Assembly (NCBI RefSeq): GCF_016892765.1
Contig: NZ_JAFEMD010000028.1
Location: 1 to 64,000, forward strand
DNA from: Microvirga arvi
Lineage (GTDB): Bacteria > Pseudomonadota > Alphaproteobacteria > Rhizobiales > Beijerinckiaceae
Direction of reading: 5' to 3'
Length of the DNA stretch: 64,000 nucleotides
The translations under genes and the position numbers were made by a program. Shown here piece after piece: positions 50,621 to 60,074 of this stretch (position 1 is the first letter of the stretch; each line of letters starts with the position of its first letter). The notes under the pieces were generated by a model that saw only the letters and a list, made by a program, of their open reading frames with translations, was not told where the DNA came from and did no database searches.

Positions 50621-53600
50621 ATGGCCCGACAATCCACCATGAAGCCTTCCCTGACACGCGCCCTCGATGCCCTCAAGAAAGGCCAAAGCCTGACCCTGTC
50701 CGGCGCTCCGGACGGCTTCGACGCGCTCGCTGTCGCCGATCTCGCGCGCGGCCTCTCGGGGCAGGTGGAGGGGCCGGCGGTTCTCGTCCATGTGGCCCGC
50801 GACGGGCAGCGGCAGCAGAACTTCGCCAGCAGCCTCGGCTTCATCGCGCCCGAGATCGAGATCCTCACGTTCCCCGCCTGGGACTGCCAGCCCTACGACC
50901 GGGTGTCGCCGAATGCGGCGATCACGGCGCAGCGCATGACGACCCTGGCGCGGCTCGCCCGCTCCAAGACCTCCGAGGACAAGCCGCGCATCCTGTCGAC
51001 CACGGTGAACGCACTCGTCCAGCGCGTGCCGCCCAAGAGCCGCATCGCGGCGGAAACCTTTTCGGCCGCGCCCGGCAACGTCGTCGACACCACCCTGCTG
51101 ATCGCCTGGCTGGAGGCCAACGGATTCATGCGCACGGGAACCGTCCGTGACACGGGTGAGTATGCGGTGCGAGGCGGCATCATCGATCTCTATCCGGCGG
51201 GCCTGCCCAATCCGGTGCGTCTCGACTTCTTCGGCGACGCCCTGGAATCGATCCGCGCCTTCGACCCGGAAACCCAGCGCACCATCGGCACCCTGCGCTC
51301 CCTCGACCTTGTCCCCATGAGCGAGGTTCAGCTGACCACCGAGAGCATCAAGCGCTTCCGGCAGGCCTATGTGGCGGCCTTCGGCGCCCCGACCCGGGAC
51401 GACCGGCTCTACGAAGCCATCAGCGAAGGGCGGCGCTATCCGGGGCTCGAACATTGGATGCCGCTGTTCCACGACCATCTCGACACGCTCTTCGACTATC
51501 TGCCCGGCATTCCGGTGGTGTTCGACGCGCTGGCCGACGATGCGGCCGCCGAGCGGCTTGCTCAGGTGAAGGACTACTATGACGCCCGCCGGGAAGGCAT
51601 GGGCCAGAACCAGCCCGGCGTCGCGCCCTACCGCCCGCTGCCGCCGGATGCTCTCTACTTCAAGCCGGAGGAGTGGTCGGAGAAAACCGCCACCCTCCCG
51701 CTGGCCCGCCTGACGCCCTTCGCCATCCCGGAATCGCCCGGACGTCTTGTGATCGACTGCGAGGTCCGGCAGGGCCGCAACTTCATCGCCGAGCGGGCGG
51801 ACGAGAACGCCAACGTGTTCGAGGCGGTCATCCGCCATATCCGCGACCTGCAGGCCGCCAAGAAGCGCGTGATGCTGGGCGCCTGGTCCGAGGGCTCGCG
51901 CGAGCGCCTGTGCCATGTGCTGCAGGACCACGACCTGCGCCAGACCAAGCCGATTGCCCGCTTCTCCGATGCGCAGGCCTATCCGCGCAACGAGATTCCG
52001 GTCGGCATCTGGCCGCTGGAAGCCGGCTTCGAGACCGCCGATCTCGTGGTCATCAGCGAGCAGGACATCCTCGGCGACCGCCTCGTGCGCCAGAAGCGCA
52101 AGTCCAAGCGGCCGCAGGACTTCCTCACTGAGGTCGCGGCGCTGACGCCGGGCGATCTCGTCGTCCACGTGGATCACGGCATCGGTCGCTTCGAGGGGCT
52201 GAAGACCATCGAGGCGGCTGGCGCCCCGCATGACTGCCTCGAGCTGCATTATGCCGGCGGCGACCGGCTGTTCCTGCCGGTGGAGAACATCGAGCTTCTG
52301 ACCCGCTACGGCTCGGAGGAGACGGAGGTCCAACTCGACAAGCTCGGCGGAGGGGCCTGGCAGGCCCGCAAGGCGCGGATGAAGAAGCGCATCCGCGAGA
52401 TGGCGGGCGCGCTCATGAAGATCGCCGCCGCCCGCATCCTGAAGGATGCTCCGCGCCTGACGCCGCCGGAAGGACTCTATGACGAGTTCGCCGCCCGCTT
52501 CCCCTATGACGAGACGGAAGACCAGCTCAACGCCATCGAGGCTGTGCTCGACGACATGGGATCGGGGCGCCCGATGGACCGCCTCGTCTGCGGCGACGTC
52601 GGCTTCGGCAAGACCGAAGTGGCGCTGCGTGCCGCCTTCGTGGCGGCGATGAGCGGCAAGCAGGTGGCGGTCGTGGTGCCGACGACGCTGCTGTCGCGCC
52701 AGCACTACAAGACCTTCTGCGACCGCTTCCGCGGCCTGCCGCTCAACATAGGCCAGGCCTCCCGCTTCGTGCCCGCGGCCGAGATGAAGAAGACGAAGGA
52801 GGGACTGGCCGACGGGTCGGTGGACATCGTTATCGGCACACATGCGCTTCTGGGCAAGTCGATCAAGTTCAAGGATCTCGGCCTCATCGTCGTCGACGAG
52901 GAGCAGCATTTCGGCGTGACCCACAAGGAGCGCCTGAAGGAGCTGAGGGCCGAGGTCCACGTGCTGACTCTGTCGGCGACCCCGATCCCGCGCACCTTGC
53001 AGCTGGCGCTCACCGGCGTGCGCGAGCTGTCGCTGATCACGACCCCGCCGGTCGACCGGCTGGCGGTACGCACCTTCATCACGCCGTTCGACCCGCTGCT
53101 CATCCGCGAGGCGCTGCTGCGCGAGCGCTACCGTGGGGGCCAAGCCTTCTATGTGGTGCCGCGTCTCGACGATCTCGGCGAGGTGAAGGCCTTCCTCGAC
53201 AAGGAGGTGCCGGAGGCGAAAGTCGCGGTGGCGCACGGCCAGATGGCGGCGGGCCAGCTCGAGGATGTCATGACCGCCTTCTACGAGGGCAAGTACGACA
53301 TCCTGCTCTCCACCACGATCGTGGAATCGGGCCTCGACATCCCGACCGCCAACACGCTGATCGTCCACCGTGCCGACATGTTCGGTCTGTCGCAGCTCTA
53401 CCAGCTGCGCGGCCGCGTCGGACGCTCCAAGACCCGCGCCTATGCCCTGTTCTCGGTGCCGGCCAACAAGCCGATGACCGTGCAGGCGGAGCGGCGGCTC
53501 AAGGTGCTGCAGACCCTCGACACCCTGGGCGCCGGATTCCAGCTCGCCTCCCACGATCTCGATATCCGCGGCGCGGGCAACCTCTTGGGCGAGGAGCAGT

Positions 53601-54160
53601 CCGGCCACATCAAGGAGGTCGGCTACGAGCTCTACCAGCAGATGCTGGAGGAGGCGGTGGCGCAGCTCAAGGCCGGCATCGAGGAGCCGACGGAGGATCA
53701 GTGGTCGCCCACCATCGCGGTCGGTGCGCCGGTGATGATTCCGGAGAGCTACATCGCCGACCTGCAGCTGCGGCTCGGTCTCTACCGCCGCCTTTCGACC
53801 TTCGAGACAGACCAGGAGATCGGCGCCTTCCGGGCGGAGATGGTGGACCGGTTCGGGCCGGTGCCATCCGAGGTCGACCAGCTTCTCAAGATCATGGCGA
53901 TCAAGGTGCTGTGCCGCCGCGCCAATGTGGAGAAGGTGGACGGCGGTCCGAAGGGCATCATCATCTCGTTCCGCGACAATTCCTTCGCCAATCCGGCAGG
54001 CCTGATCTCCTACGTCACCGAGCAGGCCTCCTTCGCGAAGGTGCGGCCCGACATGAAGATCGTGTTCGTTCGCGACATCGAGAGCCCTGACGAGCGCATC
54101 AAGGCGTCGACGACGATCCTGCGCGATCTCGTGCGCATTGCGGAGAAGAAGGCGGCCTGA
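50621..54160 (+). CDS. mfd: Transcription-repair coupling factor
   Basis: An 1179-residue translocase that removes stalled RNA polymerase from lesions and recruits UvrA. The order is: UvrB-like homology domain (about 1-350), RNA-polymerase-interacting CarD-like domain (GDLVVHVDHGIGRFEGLKTI, near 507), then the RecG-like motor: Walker A GDVGFGKTEVALRAAF, DEEQ (VVDEEQHFGVTHKE), SATPIPRTLQLA, QLRGRVGRS, and the C-terminal TRCF domain. ATG 50621 is used; ATG 50639 is an alternative. Its stop overlaps the next ATG by one base. Confidence 0.97.
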   Translation: MARQSTMKPSLTRALDALKKGQSLTLSGAPDGFDALAVADLARGLSGQVEGPAVLVHVARDGQRQQNFASSLGFIAPEIEILTFPAWDCQPYDRVSPNAAITAQRMTTLARLARSKTSEDKPRILSTTVNALVQRVPPKSRIAAETFSAAPGNVVDTTLLIAWLEANGFMRTGTVRDTGEYAVRGGIIDLYPAGLPNPVRLDFFGDALESIRAFDPETQRTIGTLRSLDLVPMSEVQLTTESIKRFRQAYVAAFGAPTRDDRLYEAISEGRRYPGLEHWMPLFHDHLDTLFDYLPGIPVVFDALADDAAAERLAQVKDYYDARREGMGQNQPGVAPYRPLPPDALYFKPEEWSEKTATLPLARLTPFAIPESPGRLVIDCEVRQGRNFIAERADENANVFEAVIRHIRDLQAAKKRVMLGAWSEGSRERLCHVLQDHDLRQTKPIARFSDAQAYPRNEIPVGIWPLEAGFETADLVVISEQDILGDRLVRQKRKSKRPQDFLTEVAALTPGDLVVHVDHGIGRFEGLKTIEAAGAPHDCLELHYAGGDRLFLPVENIELLTRYGSEETEVQLDKLGGGAWQARKARMKKRIREMAGALMKIAAARILKDAPRLTPPEGLYDEFAARFPYDETEDQLNAIEAVLDDMGSGRPMDRLVCGDVGFGKTEVALRAAFVAAMSGKQVAVVVPTTLLSRQHYKTFCDRFRGLPLNIGQASRFVPAAEMKKTKEGLADGSVDIVIGTHALLGKSIKFKDLGLIVVDEEQHFGVTHKERLKELRAEVHVLTLSATPIPRTLQLALTGVRELSLITTPPVDRLAVRTFITPFDPLLIREALLRERYRGGQAFYVVPRLDDLGEVKAFLDKEVPEAKVAVAHGQMAAGQLEDVMTAFYEGKYDILLSTTIVESGLDIPTANTLIVHRADMFGLSQLYQLRGRVGRSKTRAYALFSVPANKPMTVQAERRLKVLQTLDTLGAGFQLASHDLDIRGAGNLLGEEQSGHIKEVGYELYQQMLEEAVAQLKAGIEEPTEDQWSPTIAVGAPVMIPESYIADLQLRLGLYRRLSTFETDQEIGAFRAEMVDRFGPVPSEVDQLLKIMAIKVLCRRANVEKVDGGPKGIIISFRDNSFANPAGLISYVTEQASFAKVRPDMKIVFVRDIESPDERIKASTTILRDLVRIAEKKAA

Positions 54161-55035
54161 TGGTTGAGGCCTGGGCTCTTGTCGAGGATGGCATCGTGGC
54201 AGAGAGCCACGATGCCGACCGGCTCGTGCCCTGGTGGAGCTTCACCAAGACTGTTCTGGCGGCAACGGCTCTGGTCCTGGTCCGCGACGGCCTCGTCGGG
54301 CTGGACGATCCCGTCGCGGACAAGCCCTACACCCTCCGGCATCTGCTGCAGCACCGCTCCGGCCTGGCGAACTATGGCGGATTTCGAGCCTATCATGAGG
54401 CCGTCGAGCGCAACGACGAACCCTGGCCCGTTCCCGAACTCCTCAGCCGCCTCGATGCCGATCGTCTTCGCTATCCTGCAGGCGAGGGGTGGGACTATTC
54501 CAACATCGGTTACCTGGTCATTGGTCAGCTGGTCGAGACCATCTCCGGCTCCGATCTGAATGAGGCTCTCAGGCGCTTCGTGTTGAAGCCGCTCGGAATC
54601 GAGAACGCACGCATTGCAGGGAAGCGAGCGGATCTTGCGCATGCCGCCTTGGGAAGCGCTGCGGGATATCACCCGGGATGGGTGTATCACGGGCTTCTTG
54701 CGGGGAGCGTCGCCGATGCCGTGCTCCTGCTTGATCGCCTGATGGCGGGCCACCTGCTGCCGCCCTCGCTGCTGGGCGAAATGCTCACGCCGTTTGTGCT
54801 TCCCGGTCCTGTGCCGGAGCGGCCATGGACGGTGCCCGGCTATGGGCTCGGTGTCATGACCGGAGAAACGAGCTCAGGTCGTAGGGTGGTCGGGCATACG
54901 GGAGGAGGACCGGGCAGCACGATTGCCATCTACCGCACCCTGACAGGTGCGCGTGCGAGGACGGCCGGCTTTTTCAGGACGAGCGAAGATCAGGCCAAAA
55001 CGGAGAAAGACGCTTTCCGGCTGCTTGAGGGTTAG
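54160..55035 (+). CDS. Serine hydrolase, beta-lactamase class C-like
   Basis: A 291-residue SxxK-type hydrolase. Motif 1 is S27-F-T-K30, motif 2 is Y113-S-N115, and motif 3 is HTGGGPGS in the C-terminal part. The family contains esterases, D-aminopeptidases and class C beta-lactamases. No signal peptide is present: the active-site serine lies only 27 residues from the start, unlike periplasmic members. It is coupled to mfd by a TGATG overlap. It ends with a 4-bp overlap with the convergent receiver-like gene. Confidence 0.88.
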   Translation: MVEAWALVEDGIVAESHDADRLVPWWSFTKTVLAATALVLVRDGLVGLDDPVADKPYTLRHLLQHRSGLANYGGFRAYHEAVERNDEPWPVPELLSRLDADRLRYPAGEGWDYSNIGYLVIGQLVETISGSDLNEALRRFVLKPLGIENARIAGKRADLAHAALGSAAGYHPGWVYHGLLAGSVADAVLLLDRLMAGHLLPPSLLGEMLTPFVLPGPVPERPWTVPGYGLGVMTGETSSGRRVVGHTGGGPGSTIAIYRTLTGARARTAGFFRTSEDQAKTEKDAFRLLEG

Positions 55036-55376
55036 AGTTCCGGTGCGGCGACGGCTCTCACGCTGAGCTCGTTCTGGAGCATGGTGGCCGCGCCGCTCAC
55101 GCCGCCCGTGATGATGACCGGGGTGCCGCTGTCCGCCAGGTTCTTGCGCAGCCGGCGGGCGAGGTCGAGGAACCGCCTGCGCTCCGCCCAGTCGGCATGG
55201 CGGGGCATCTGCAGCACCACAGCCGCGGGGCTGGGCATGAGGGCCAGAACGTCGTCGGCTGCTTCGAAGGGGGTCGTCACGCTCGCATATCCCATGCCTG
55301 CCAGCTCTGCGGACAGAGCGCTCTCGGGAGCACGCGCGCCGCTATCGACGACGAGAACCTTCGGCATTCCATTCAT
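55032..55376 (-). CDS. Receiver-like (CheY-fold) protein, degenerate
   Basis: A 114-residue protein with the alternating pattern of a receiver domain (KVLVVDSGARAPESALSAEL, AAVVLQMPRHADWAERRRFL, GTPVIITGGVSG). The acidic pair after strand 1 is reduced to one Asp, and a conventional phosphoacceptor Asp at the end of strand 3 is not evident (VVLQMPRH). It may be a pseudo-receiver. The ATG at 55376 follows AGGG; the longer frame to 55427 lacks support. Confidence 0.55.
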   Translation of the reverse strand: MNGMPKVLVVDSGARAPESALSAELAGMGYASVTTPFEAADDVLALMPSPAAVVLQMPRHADWAERRRFLDLARRLRKNLADSGTPVIITGGVSGAATMLQNELSVRAVAAPEL

Positions 55377-55504
55377 GGTGATACCCTGCGTTAAGACGCG
55401 ACAGTGAGACAGGAGGTACTCACCCAACGTCGAAGCAGGGCATTAGTTTCATTGTCTACATGAATGGAAGCTCAACAATAAGGGTTACAGAATAGCCCTC
55501 GAGA

Positions 55505-57313
55505 TCAGTTCGGCCGTCGCCACCACGTGTCGATATTGGTTCCCATGAGCGGCGCCTTTTCCGGCTTCCTCAGGTCGCTGTTATAGGCAAGCCACTGATC
55601 CTTCAGGTAAAACAAGGGAACGACATAGAAGCCTGACAGCAGGGTGCGGTCGAGGGCGCGGACGGCCGAGACGAAATCCTCGCGGCTTTCCGCTTCCAGT
55701 AGCGCATCGATGAGGCGGTCTACCGCAGGCGACGCTACCCCGGCGTGGTTATGGGACCCACTCCTTTGCGCCGCGGCCGAGCCCCAGCGGTTGCGCTGCT
55801 CGTTGCCGGGGGAGAGGGAGGAGGGCCAGAGCCACTGGACCATGTCGAAGTCGAAGCGGGCGAGGCGCCGCCAGTACTGCACGTCGTCCACGAGGCGCAC
55901 CCGCGCCTGAACGCCGATCCGGCTCAGGGACTGGGAGTAGTTGAGGGCCAGGCGCTCCTGCGAACGGGAGTTGACCAGCATCTCGAAGGCGAAGGGCTCC
56001 CCCGTGCCCTTCCGGCGCAGCACGTCGTTGTCGAGCGTCCAGCCTGCCTCGGAAAGGAGCGCCAGGGCGCGGCGGGCCATGCCCCGGTCCCGGCCCGATC
56101 CGTCGCCGGCCGGCGGCTCCCAGCGTCCTGAGAGGATGTCCTCCCGGACGGCGCCCGGGGCGGCGGCGAGGAGAGCCCGCTCCCGCTCGTCGGCAGGGCG
56201 GCCCGTGGAGGCGAGGTCCGAGCCCGAGAAGTAGCTGTCGGAGCGGGTCAGCTGCCCGAAGTAGAGGTTGCGGTTCACCCAGTCGAAATCGAATAGGTAG
56301 CTCAGGGCCTCGCGAACCCTGACGTCGGCGAAGAGAGGTTTTCGGGTGTTGAAGACGAAGCCGTTCATGCCCTTGGGCAGCCGGGTGGCCAGGGTCTCCC
56401 GGACGACACGGCCGTCCCTGACGGCCGGGATGTCGTAGCCCGTGGCCCACTGGCCCGGATCGCCCTCGATCCTGAAATCGTAAAGTCCCGCCTTAAAAGC
56501 CTCGAACAAGCTGTTGGCGTCGCGATAGAAATCGTAGCGGATCTCGTCGAAGTTGTAGAGGCCGCGGGTGATGGGAAGGCTCTCGCCCCAGTAGTCCTTG
56601 CGCCGTGTCAGCACCACCCGCTCGCCGGGCTTCACCTCGGTCAGGGCGTAGGGTCCCGATCCGATGGGCGCGGCGAGGGTTGTCCTGTCGAAGGTGTCCG
56701 GGTTGGTCGCGTGGGCCGGAAAGATCGACATCATCCCGATGAGCAGCGGCAGTTCCCGGTCGTTGGAGCCGGACAGGTCGAATCGGATCCGGTGCGGGTC
56801 CAGGATCTCCACCGCCTTGACCTGGCTGAAGCTCGACCGGTGGAAGGGCTTGCCATGCTTCTTCAGCACCTCGAAGGAGAAGCGCACATCCTCCGCCGTG
56901 AGAGGATGGCCGTCCGAGAAGCGGGCCCGGGGATCGAGGTGGAAGGTGATGAAGCTGCGATCCTCCGGCATCTCCACGGCGCGGGCGAGGAGGCCGTAGA
57001 TCGTGAAGGGTTCGTCGGCGGAGCGCATCATCAGGCTCTGGAGCACGTAGCGCGGCACCACGTCCGGAGCGACGCCCAGAACGATCAGGGGATTGAGGCT
57101 GTCGAAGGTCCCCTGGAGGGCAAGCGTGATTCGCCCGCCTTTCGGAGCCTTCGGTTCGGCATAGGGCAGGTGCGCGAAGCCGGGCTCCAGCGCGGGCTTC
57201 CCATGCATCGCGATGCCATGCCGCAGGATTCCCGCCTCCTGGGCGGACGCGCCGAGGGCCATCAGGGTGAGGGTGACGGAAAACAGCAGATTTCGTAGAA
57301 GCCAGCGGCCCAT
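55505..57313 (-). CDS. Extracellular oligopeptide-binding protein (YejA/family 5)
   Basis: A 602-residue periplasmic binding protein. A signal peptide (residues 1-24, RNLLFSVTLTLMALGASAQE) precedes a family 5 domain with PKGGRITLALQGTFDSLNPL, RDYWGESLP-like (RRKDYWGESLPITRG) and LSPGNEQRNRWGS, as in the microcin C/oligopeptide YejA group. No permease or ATPase gene accompanies it here. GGGAG precedes the ATG at 57313. It is divergent from the IalB gene across 213 bp holding three TTGGGCAA-type motifs. Confidence 0.9.
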   Translation of the reverse strand: MGRWLLRNLLFSVTLTLMALGASAQEAGILRHGIAMHGKPALEPGFAHLPYAEPKAPKGGRITLALQGTFDSLNPLIVLGVAPDVVPRYVLQSLMMRSADEPFTIYGLLARAVEMPEDRSFITFHLDPRARFSDGHPLTAEDVRFSFEVLKKHGKPFHRSSFSQVKAVEILDPHRIRFDLSGSNDRELPLLIGMMSIFPAHATNPDTFDRTTLAAPIGSGPYALTEVKPGERVVLTRRKDYWGESLPITRGLYNFDEIRYDFYRDANSLFEAFKAGLYDFRIEGDPGQWATGYDIPAVRDGRVVRETLATRLPKGMNGFVFNTRKPLFADVRVREALSYLFDFDWVNRNLYFGQLTRSDSYFSGSDLASTGRPADERERALLAAAPGAVREDILSGRWEPPAGDGSGRDRGMARRALALLSEAGWTLDNDVLRRKGTGEPFAFEMLVNSRSQERLALNYSQSLSRIGVQARVRLVDDVQYWRRLARFDFDMVQWLWPSSLSPGNEQRNRWGSAAAQRSGSHNHAGVASPAVDRLIDALLEAESREDFVSAVRALDRTLLSGFYVVPLFYLKDQWLAYNSDLRKPEKAPLMGTNIDTWWRRPN

Positions 57314-57338
57314 GGCACTCCCGGTGCGAGCACTAACC

Positions 57339-57437
57339 TGGGCAATGTTGTACAGAATTTTGCCCAAGGTGACTGGAAACCTATCACATGAAAGGTTAAA
57401 GGAGCGCCACACGTCTTGTCTTCGCCACATTGGGCAA
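57339..57437. promoter_or_regulatory. Repeated TTGGGCAA motif in divergent gap
   Basis: TGGGCAA at 57339-57345, TTGCCCAA at 57360-57367 and TTGGGCAA at 57430-57437 are three occurrences, two of them inverted relative to each other, within 100 bp of the divergent SBP and IalB gene starts. A shared regulator site is possible; chance is not excluded. Confidence 0.3.
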
Positions 57438-57526
57438 GGATTTGACCACGTCATCACAGGTTAAGAACGCGCCGGATCAACGGCCAATTCGAAAGCCGAC
57501 CTTTCGACTGAAGAGGATCTAACGAC

Positions 57527-58360
57527 ATGTCATTCGCGACACGCTTCGCGAGCCTGGGGGGGACCCGTGGCCTGGCAGCAGCTCTGGCCGTTTTGGTGAG
57601 CGCACCCGTTCTGGCTCAGACGGCTCCGGCCCAGACAGCCCCCGCTCAGAGGCCCGCCGCTCCGGCTGCCCAGCCGGCCCGTCCCGCAGCTCCTCCGGCT
57701 CAGCCGGCCGCCCAGCCGCCGGTTCAGGGCGCCCAGCCGCAGCAGGGTGCAGGCCCGACGGTCGTGCAGGTGAAGGCCGAGCCGTCCCAGCCCGAATGGA
57801 CCAAGGTCTGCGGCAAGGACCAGAACACCAGCACCGAGATCTGCTACACCACCCGCGATTTCGTCTCGGATCAGGGCCAGCCGGTTCTGGCGCTCGCCGT
57901 CTATGACGTGAAGGGCCAGCAGGCGCAGAAGGTCGTTCGCTTCGTGATGCCGCTCGGCCTGCTTCTGCAGCCCGGCCTGCGCTTCGCGGTCGATCAGGGT
58001 CAGGCCGTCGCCGGCCGCTATGTCATGTGCCTGCCCAACGGCTGCTTCGCCGAGGCCCAGGTGAAGGACGACTTCATCGCCTCCCTGAAGAAGGGCGCCA
58101 ACATGAATGTCAGCGTCCAGAACCAGATGGGCCGCGAGATCACCTTCGCCGTTCCGGCCGCCGGCTTCGGCAAGGCCTTCGACGGCGCTCCGATCGATCC
58201 GAAGGTGCTCGAGGAACAGCAGAAGAAGCTGCAGGAAGAGCTGCAGAAGAAGAGCGAAGAGATGCGTCAGAAGATGCTGAACAGCGGTGCCGGCACTCCG
58301 GGCGCGCCCGCTGCCCCTGGTGCTGCCGCTCCGGCCGCACAGACTGCTCCCAAGCCGTAA
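57527..58360 (+). CDS. Invasion-associated locus B (IalB) family protein
   Basis: A 277-residue exported protein. The signal peptide is residues 1-30 (cleavage PVLA|Q31), followed by an Ala/Pro/Gln-rich linker to about residue 75 (QTAPAQRPAAPAAQPARP). The IalB domain follows (WTKVCGKDQNTSTEICYTTR, LPNGCFAEAQVKDDF, with four Cys for two disulfides), then an EEQQKKLQEELQKKSEEMRQ coiled coil and an Ala/Pro-rich end. IalB proteins help envelope stability and host entry in Bartonella. A strong terminator follows. Confidence 0.92.
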   Translation: MSFATRFASLGGTRGLAAALAVLVSAPVLAQTAPAQTAPAQRPAAPAAQPARPAAPPAQPAAQPPVQGAQPQQGAGPTVVQVKAEPSQPEWTKVCGKDQNTSTEICYTTRDFVSDQGQPVLALAVYDVKGQQAQKVVRFVMPLGLLLQPGLRFAVDQGQAVAGRYVMCLPNGCFAEAQVKDDFIASLKKGANMNVSVQNQMGREITFAVPAAGFGKAFDGAPIDPKVLEEQQKKLQEELQKKSEEMRQKMLNSGAGTPGAPAAPGAAAPAAQTAPKP

Positions 58361-58376
58361 GATTGTATCTCTCGAC

Positions 58377-58415
58377 AAACGAAAACGCCGGGCGATGAGC
58401 CCGGCGTTTTCGTTT
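58377..58415. terminator. Strong rho-independent terminator after ialB-like gene
   Basis: A perfect 17-bp stem, AAACGAAAACGCCGGGC at 58377-58393 with its complement at 58399-58415, loop GATGA. The A-run before and T-run after make it work in both directions; hspQ converges on it from the other side. Confidence 0.92.
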
Positions 58416-58430
58416 TAATATAAACTATCC

Positions 58431-58760
58431 TCAATGGGCGAAGATAGGCTTGGTCTTGTAGGTGCCGTTCTTGTGCCGCGTGAACATCTCCGCAATCATC
58501 GGGTTGCGCAGCGGCTCGCCTGAATCGTCCAGCAGAAGGTTCTGCTCGGAGACATAGGCGATGTACTCGGTTTCCGCATTCTCGGCGAAGAGGTGGTAGA
58601 AGGGTTGGTCCTTGCGGGGCCGGACATCCTCGGGGATGGACAGCCACCATTCTTCCGTGTTGTCGAATTCGGGGTCGACATCGAAGATGAGCCCCCTGAA
58701 GTCGAACACCCGGTGCCGGACCACTTGGCCGATTGCGAATTTGGCTGAACTCGCTTTCAT
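58431..58760 (-). CDS. hspQ: Heat shock protein HspQ (YccV/hemimethylated DNA-binding family)
   Basis: A 109-residue protein of the YccV/HspQ family, a specificity factor and substrate adaptor for Lon protease in enterobacteria. Conserved FAIGQVVRHRVFDFRGLIFD, FDNTEEWWLSIP and the QPFYHLFAEN motif are present. The ATG at 58760 follows CAGGAG at 8-nt spacing; the GTG at 58769 is too close to that site. Confidence 0.92.
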   Translation of the reverse strand: MKASSAKFAIGQVVRHRVFDFRGLIFDVDPEFDNTEEWWLSIPEDVRPRKDQPFYHLFAENAETEYIAYVSEQNLLLDDSGEPLRNPMIAEMFTRHKNGTYKTKPIFAH

Positions 58761-58970
58761 GGTCTTCACTCCTGGGCCTTCATATAAAGGTCCTCGCGGG
58801 AAACACCAAATCCCGCGGTCCTCACGATCAGGAGAGCGGAGTTCCTGTCGATCAGCCCTGCATTTTAGGACTATGGGCCTTCCGAAAGGTGGGATTGCCG
58901 CAAGGTTGGAACCTTGCCAGAAGGAGGCTCCACACCTTCATCCGCCCCGTCCCGATGCCTGGAGCCGCCC

Positions 58971-59942
58971 ATGTCCGACCTGATCGGGCTGTTCAACCTG
59001 CTCGCCCCCTTCTTCGGCCTGATCGGGCTCGGCTTTTTCTGCGGCAAGGTCGTCAAGCAGCCGGAGGCGGGCCTTGCCTGGATGCAGTTCTTCCTGATCT
59101 ATGTGGCTCTTCCCTGCCTGTTCTACCGTCTGATTGCCGACAAGCCCCTGGATGAGCTGGCGAACTGGCCCTTCATTCTCGCGACCACCTTCTCGACGGC
59201 TTGCGCCTTCGCGCTCTCCTTCGCCACTGGCTGGCGCTACACCAGGGATCTGCCGCAATCGGTGATGCAGGGCGTGGCCGGCTCCTACTCGAATATCGGC
59301 TATATGGGGCCGCCGCTCATCCTCGCCGCCATCGGCACCTCGGCCAGCGCTCCGGTGGTGCTGATTTTCGTCTTCGACAGCCTGTTCCTGTTCTCCGTCG
59401 TGCCGCTGCTCATGTCCTTCGCAGGGGTGGACAAGCTCAGCCTGCCGGCCACGATCCGCAGGATCGTCTGGCGCGTCGTAACCCATCCCTTCAACATCGC
59501 GACCGCCATCGGCGTTGCGGCAAGCTATCTGCACCTTCGGCTGCCGCAGGCCGCCGATCAGATCGTCACTTGGCTCTCGGGTGCGGCCGCGCCTTGCGCC
59601 CTGTTCATCCTCGGCGTTACTGTAGCCTTGCGGCCCCTGCGGCAGATGCCCGGCGAGGTGCCGATCCTGGCCTTCATCAAGCTGATCCTGCATCCGCTCC
59701 TGGTCTGGGTGGTGCTCTCCGCGCTGGGCGATTTCGGCCCCGCGTGGACCTACGCGGCGATCATCATGGCCGCCCTGCCGCCGGCCCTGAACATCTTCGT
59801 CATCTCGACGCAGTACAACGTGGGTGTGGAGCGCGCCTCGGCCTGCGTGCTCGTCGGAACCCTGGTCTCGATGTTCACCCTGACGGGCATCCTCTACGTC
59901 ACGACGAAAACCGGTGCGGTGCCATACGACCTTTTTCCTTGA
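58971..59942 (+). CDS. AEC family transporter (auxin efflux carrier-like)
   Basis: A 323-residue membrane protein with about ten helices (LFNLLAPFFGLIGLGFFCGK at the N-terminus). The family signatures YSNIGYMGPPLILAAIG and PPALNIFVISTQYNVG are seen. AEC proteins move organic acids, auxin-like compounds or malonate across the inner membrane; the substrate is unknown. The ATG at 58971 starts right at the first helix; a longer frame from 58914 adds no domain. It is upstream of a repeat-rich gap. Confidence 0.88.
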   Translation: MSDLIGLFNLLAPFFGLIGLGFFCGKVVKQPEAGLAWMQFFLIYVALPCLFYRLIADKPLDELANWPFILATTFSTACAFALSFATGWRYTRDLPQSVMQGVAGSYSNIGYMGPPLILAAIGTSASAPVVLIFVFDSLFLFSVVPLLMSFAGVDKLSLPATIRRIVWRVVTHPFNIATAIGVAASYLHLRLPQAADQIVTWLSGAAAPCALFILGVTVALRPLRQMPGEVPILAFIKLILHPLLVWVVLSALGDFGPAWTYAAIIMAALPPALNIFVISTQYNVGVERASACVLVGTLVSMFTLTGILYVTTKTGAVPYDLFP

Positions 59943-59976
59943 AGGCTGAAACCATACGCCCGACACGACACCCCGC

Positions 59977-60060
59977 GTCATCCCCGGACTTGTTCCGGGG
60001 ATCCACGTCTACAACTCGCTTAAGGTGTTGATGGCCGGGATAAGCCCAGCCATCACGTGA
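59977..60060. repeat. Intergenic REP-like element
   Basis: GTCATCCCCGGACTTGTTCC forms a hairpin with GGAACAAGTCCGGGGAT-like pairing (TCCCCGGA / TCCGGGGA). A second hairpin, GATGGC...GCCATC, follows. The start matches the outer end of the repeats at 9256 and 50395 in kind, but the middle differs. No gene is present. Confidence 0.6.
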
Positions 60061-60074
60061 GAAAGTAAGTTGGT

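Noticed and set aside
50558..53608. A 1016-codon open frame on the minus strand
   Set aside because: It is antisense to mfd, which has complete domain motifs; long antisense frames are common at high GC. Its translation is His/Arg/Gly-rich and matches no family.
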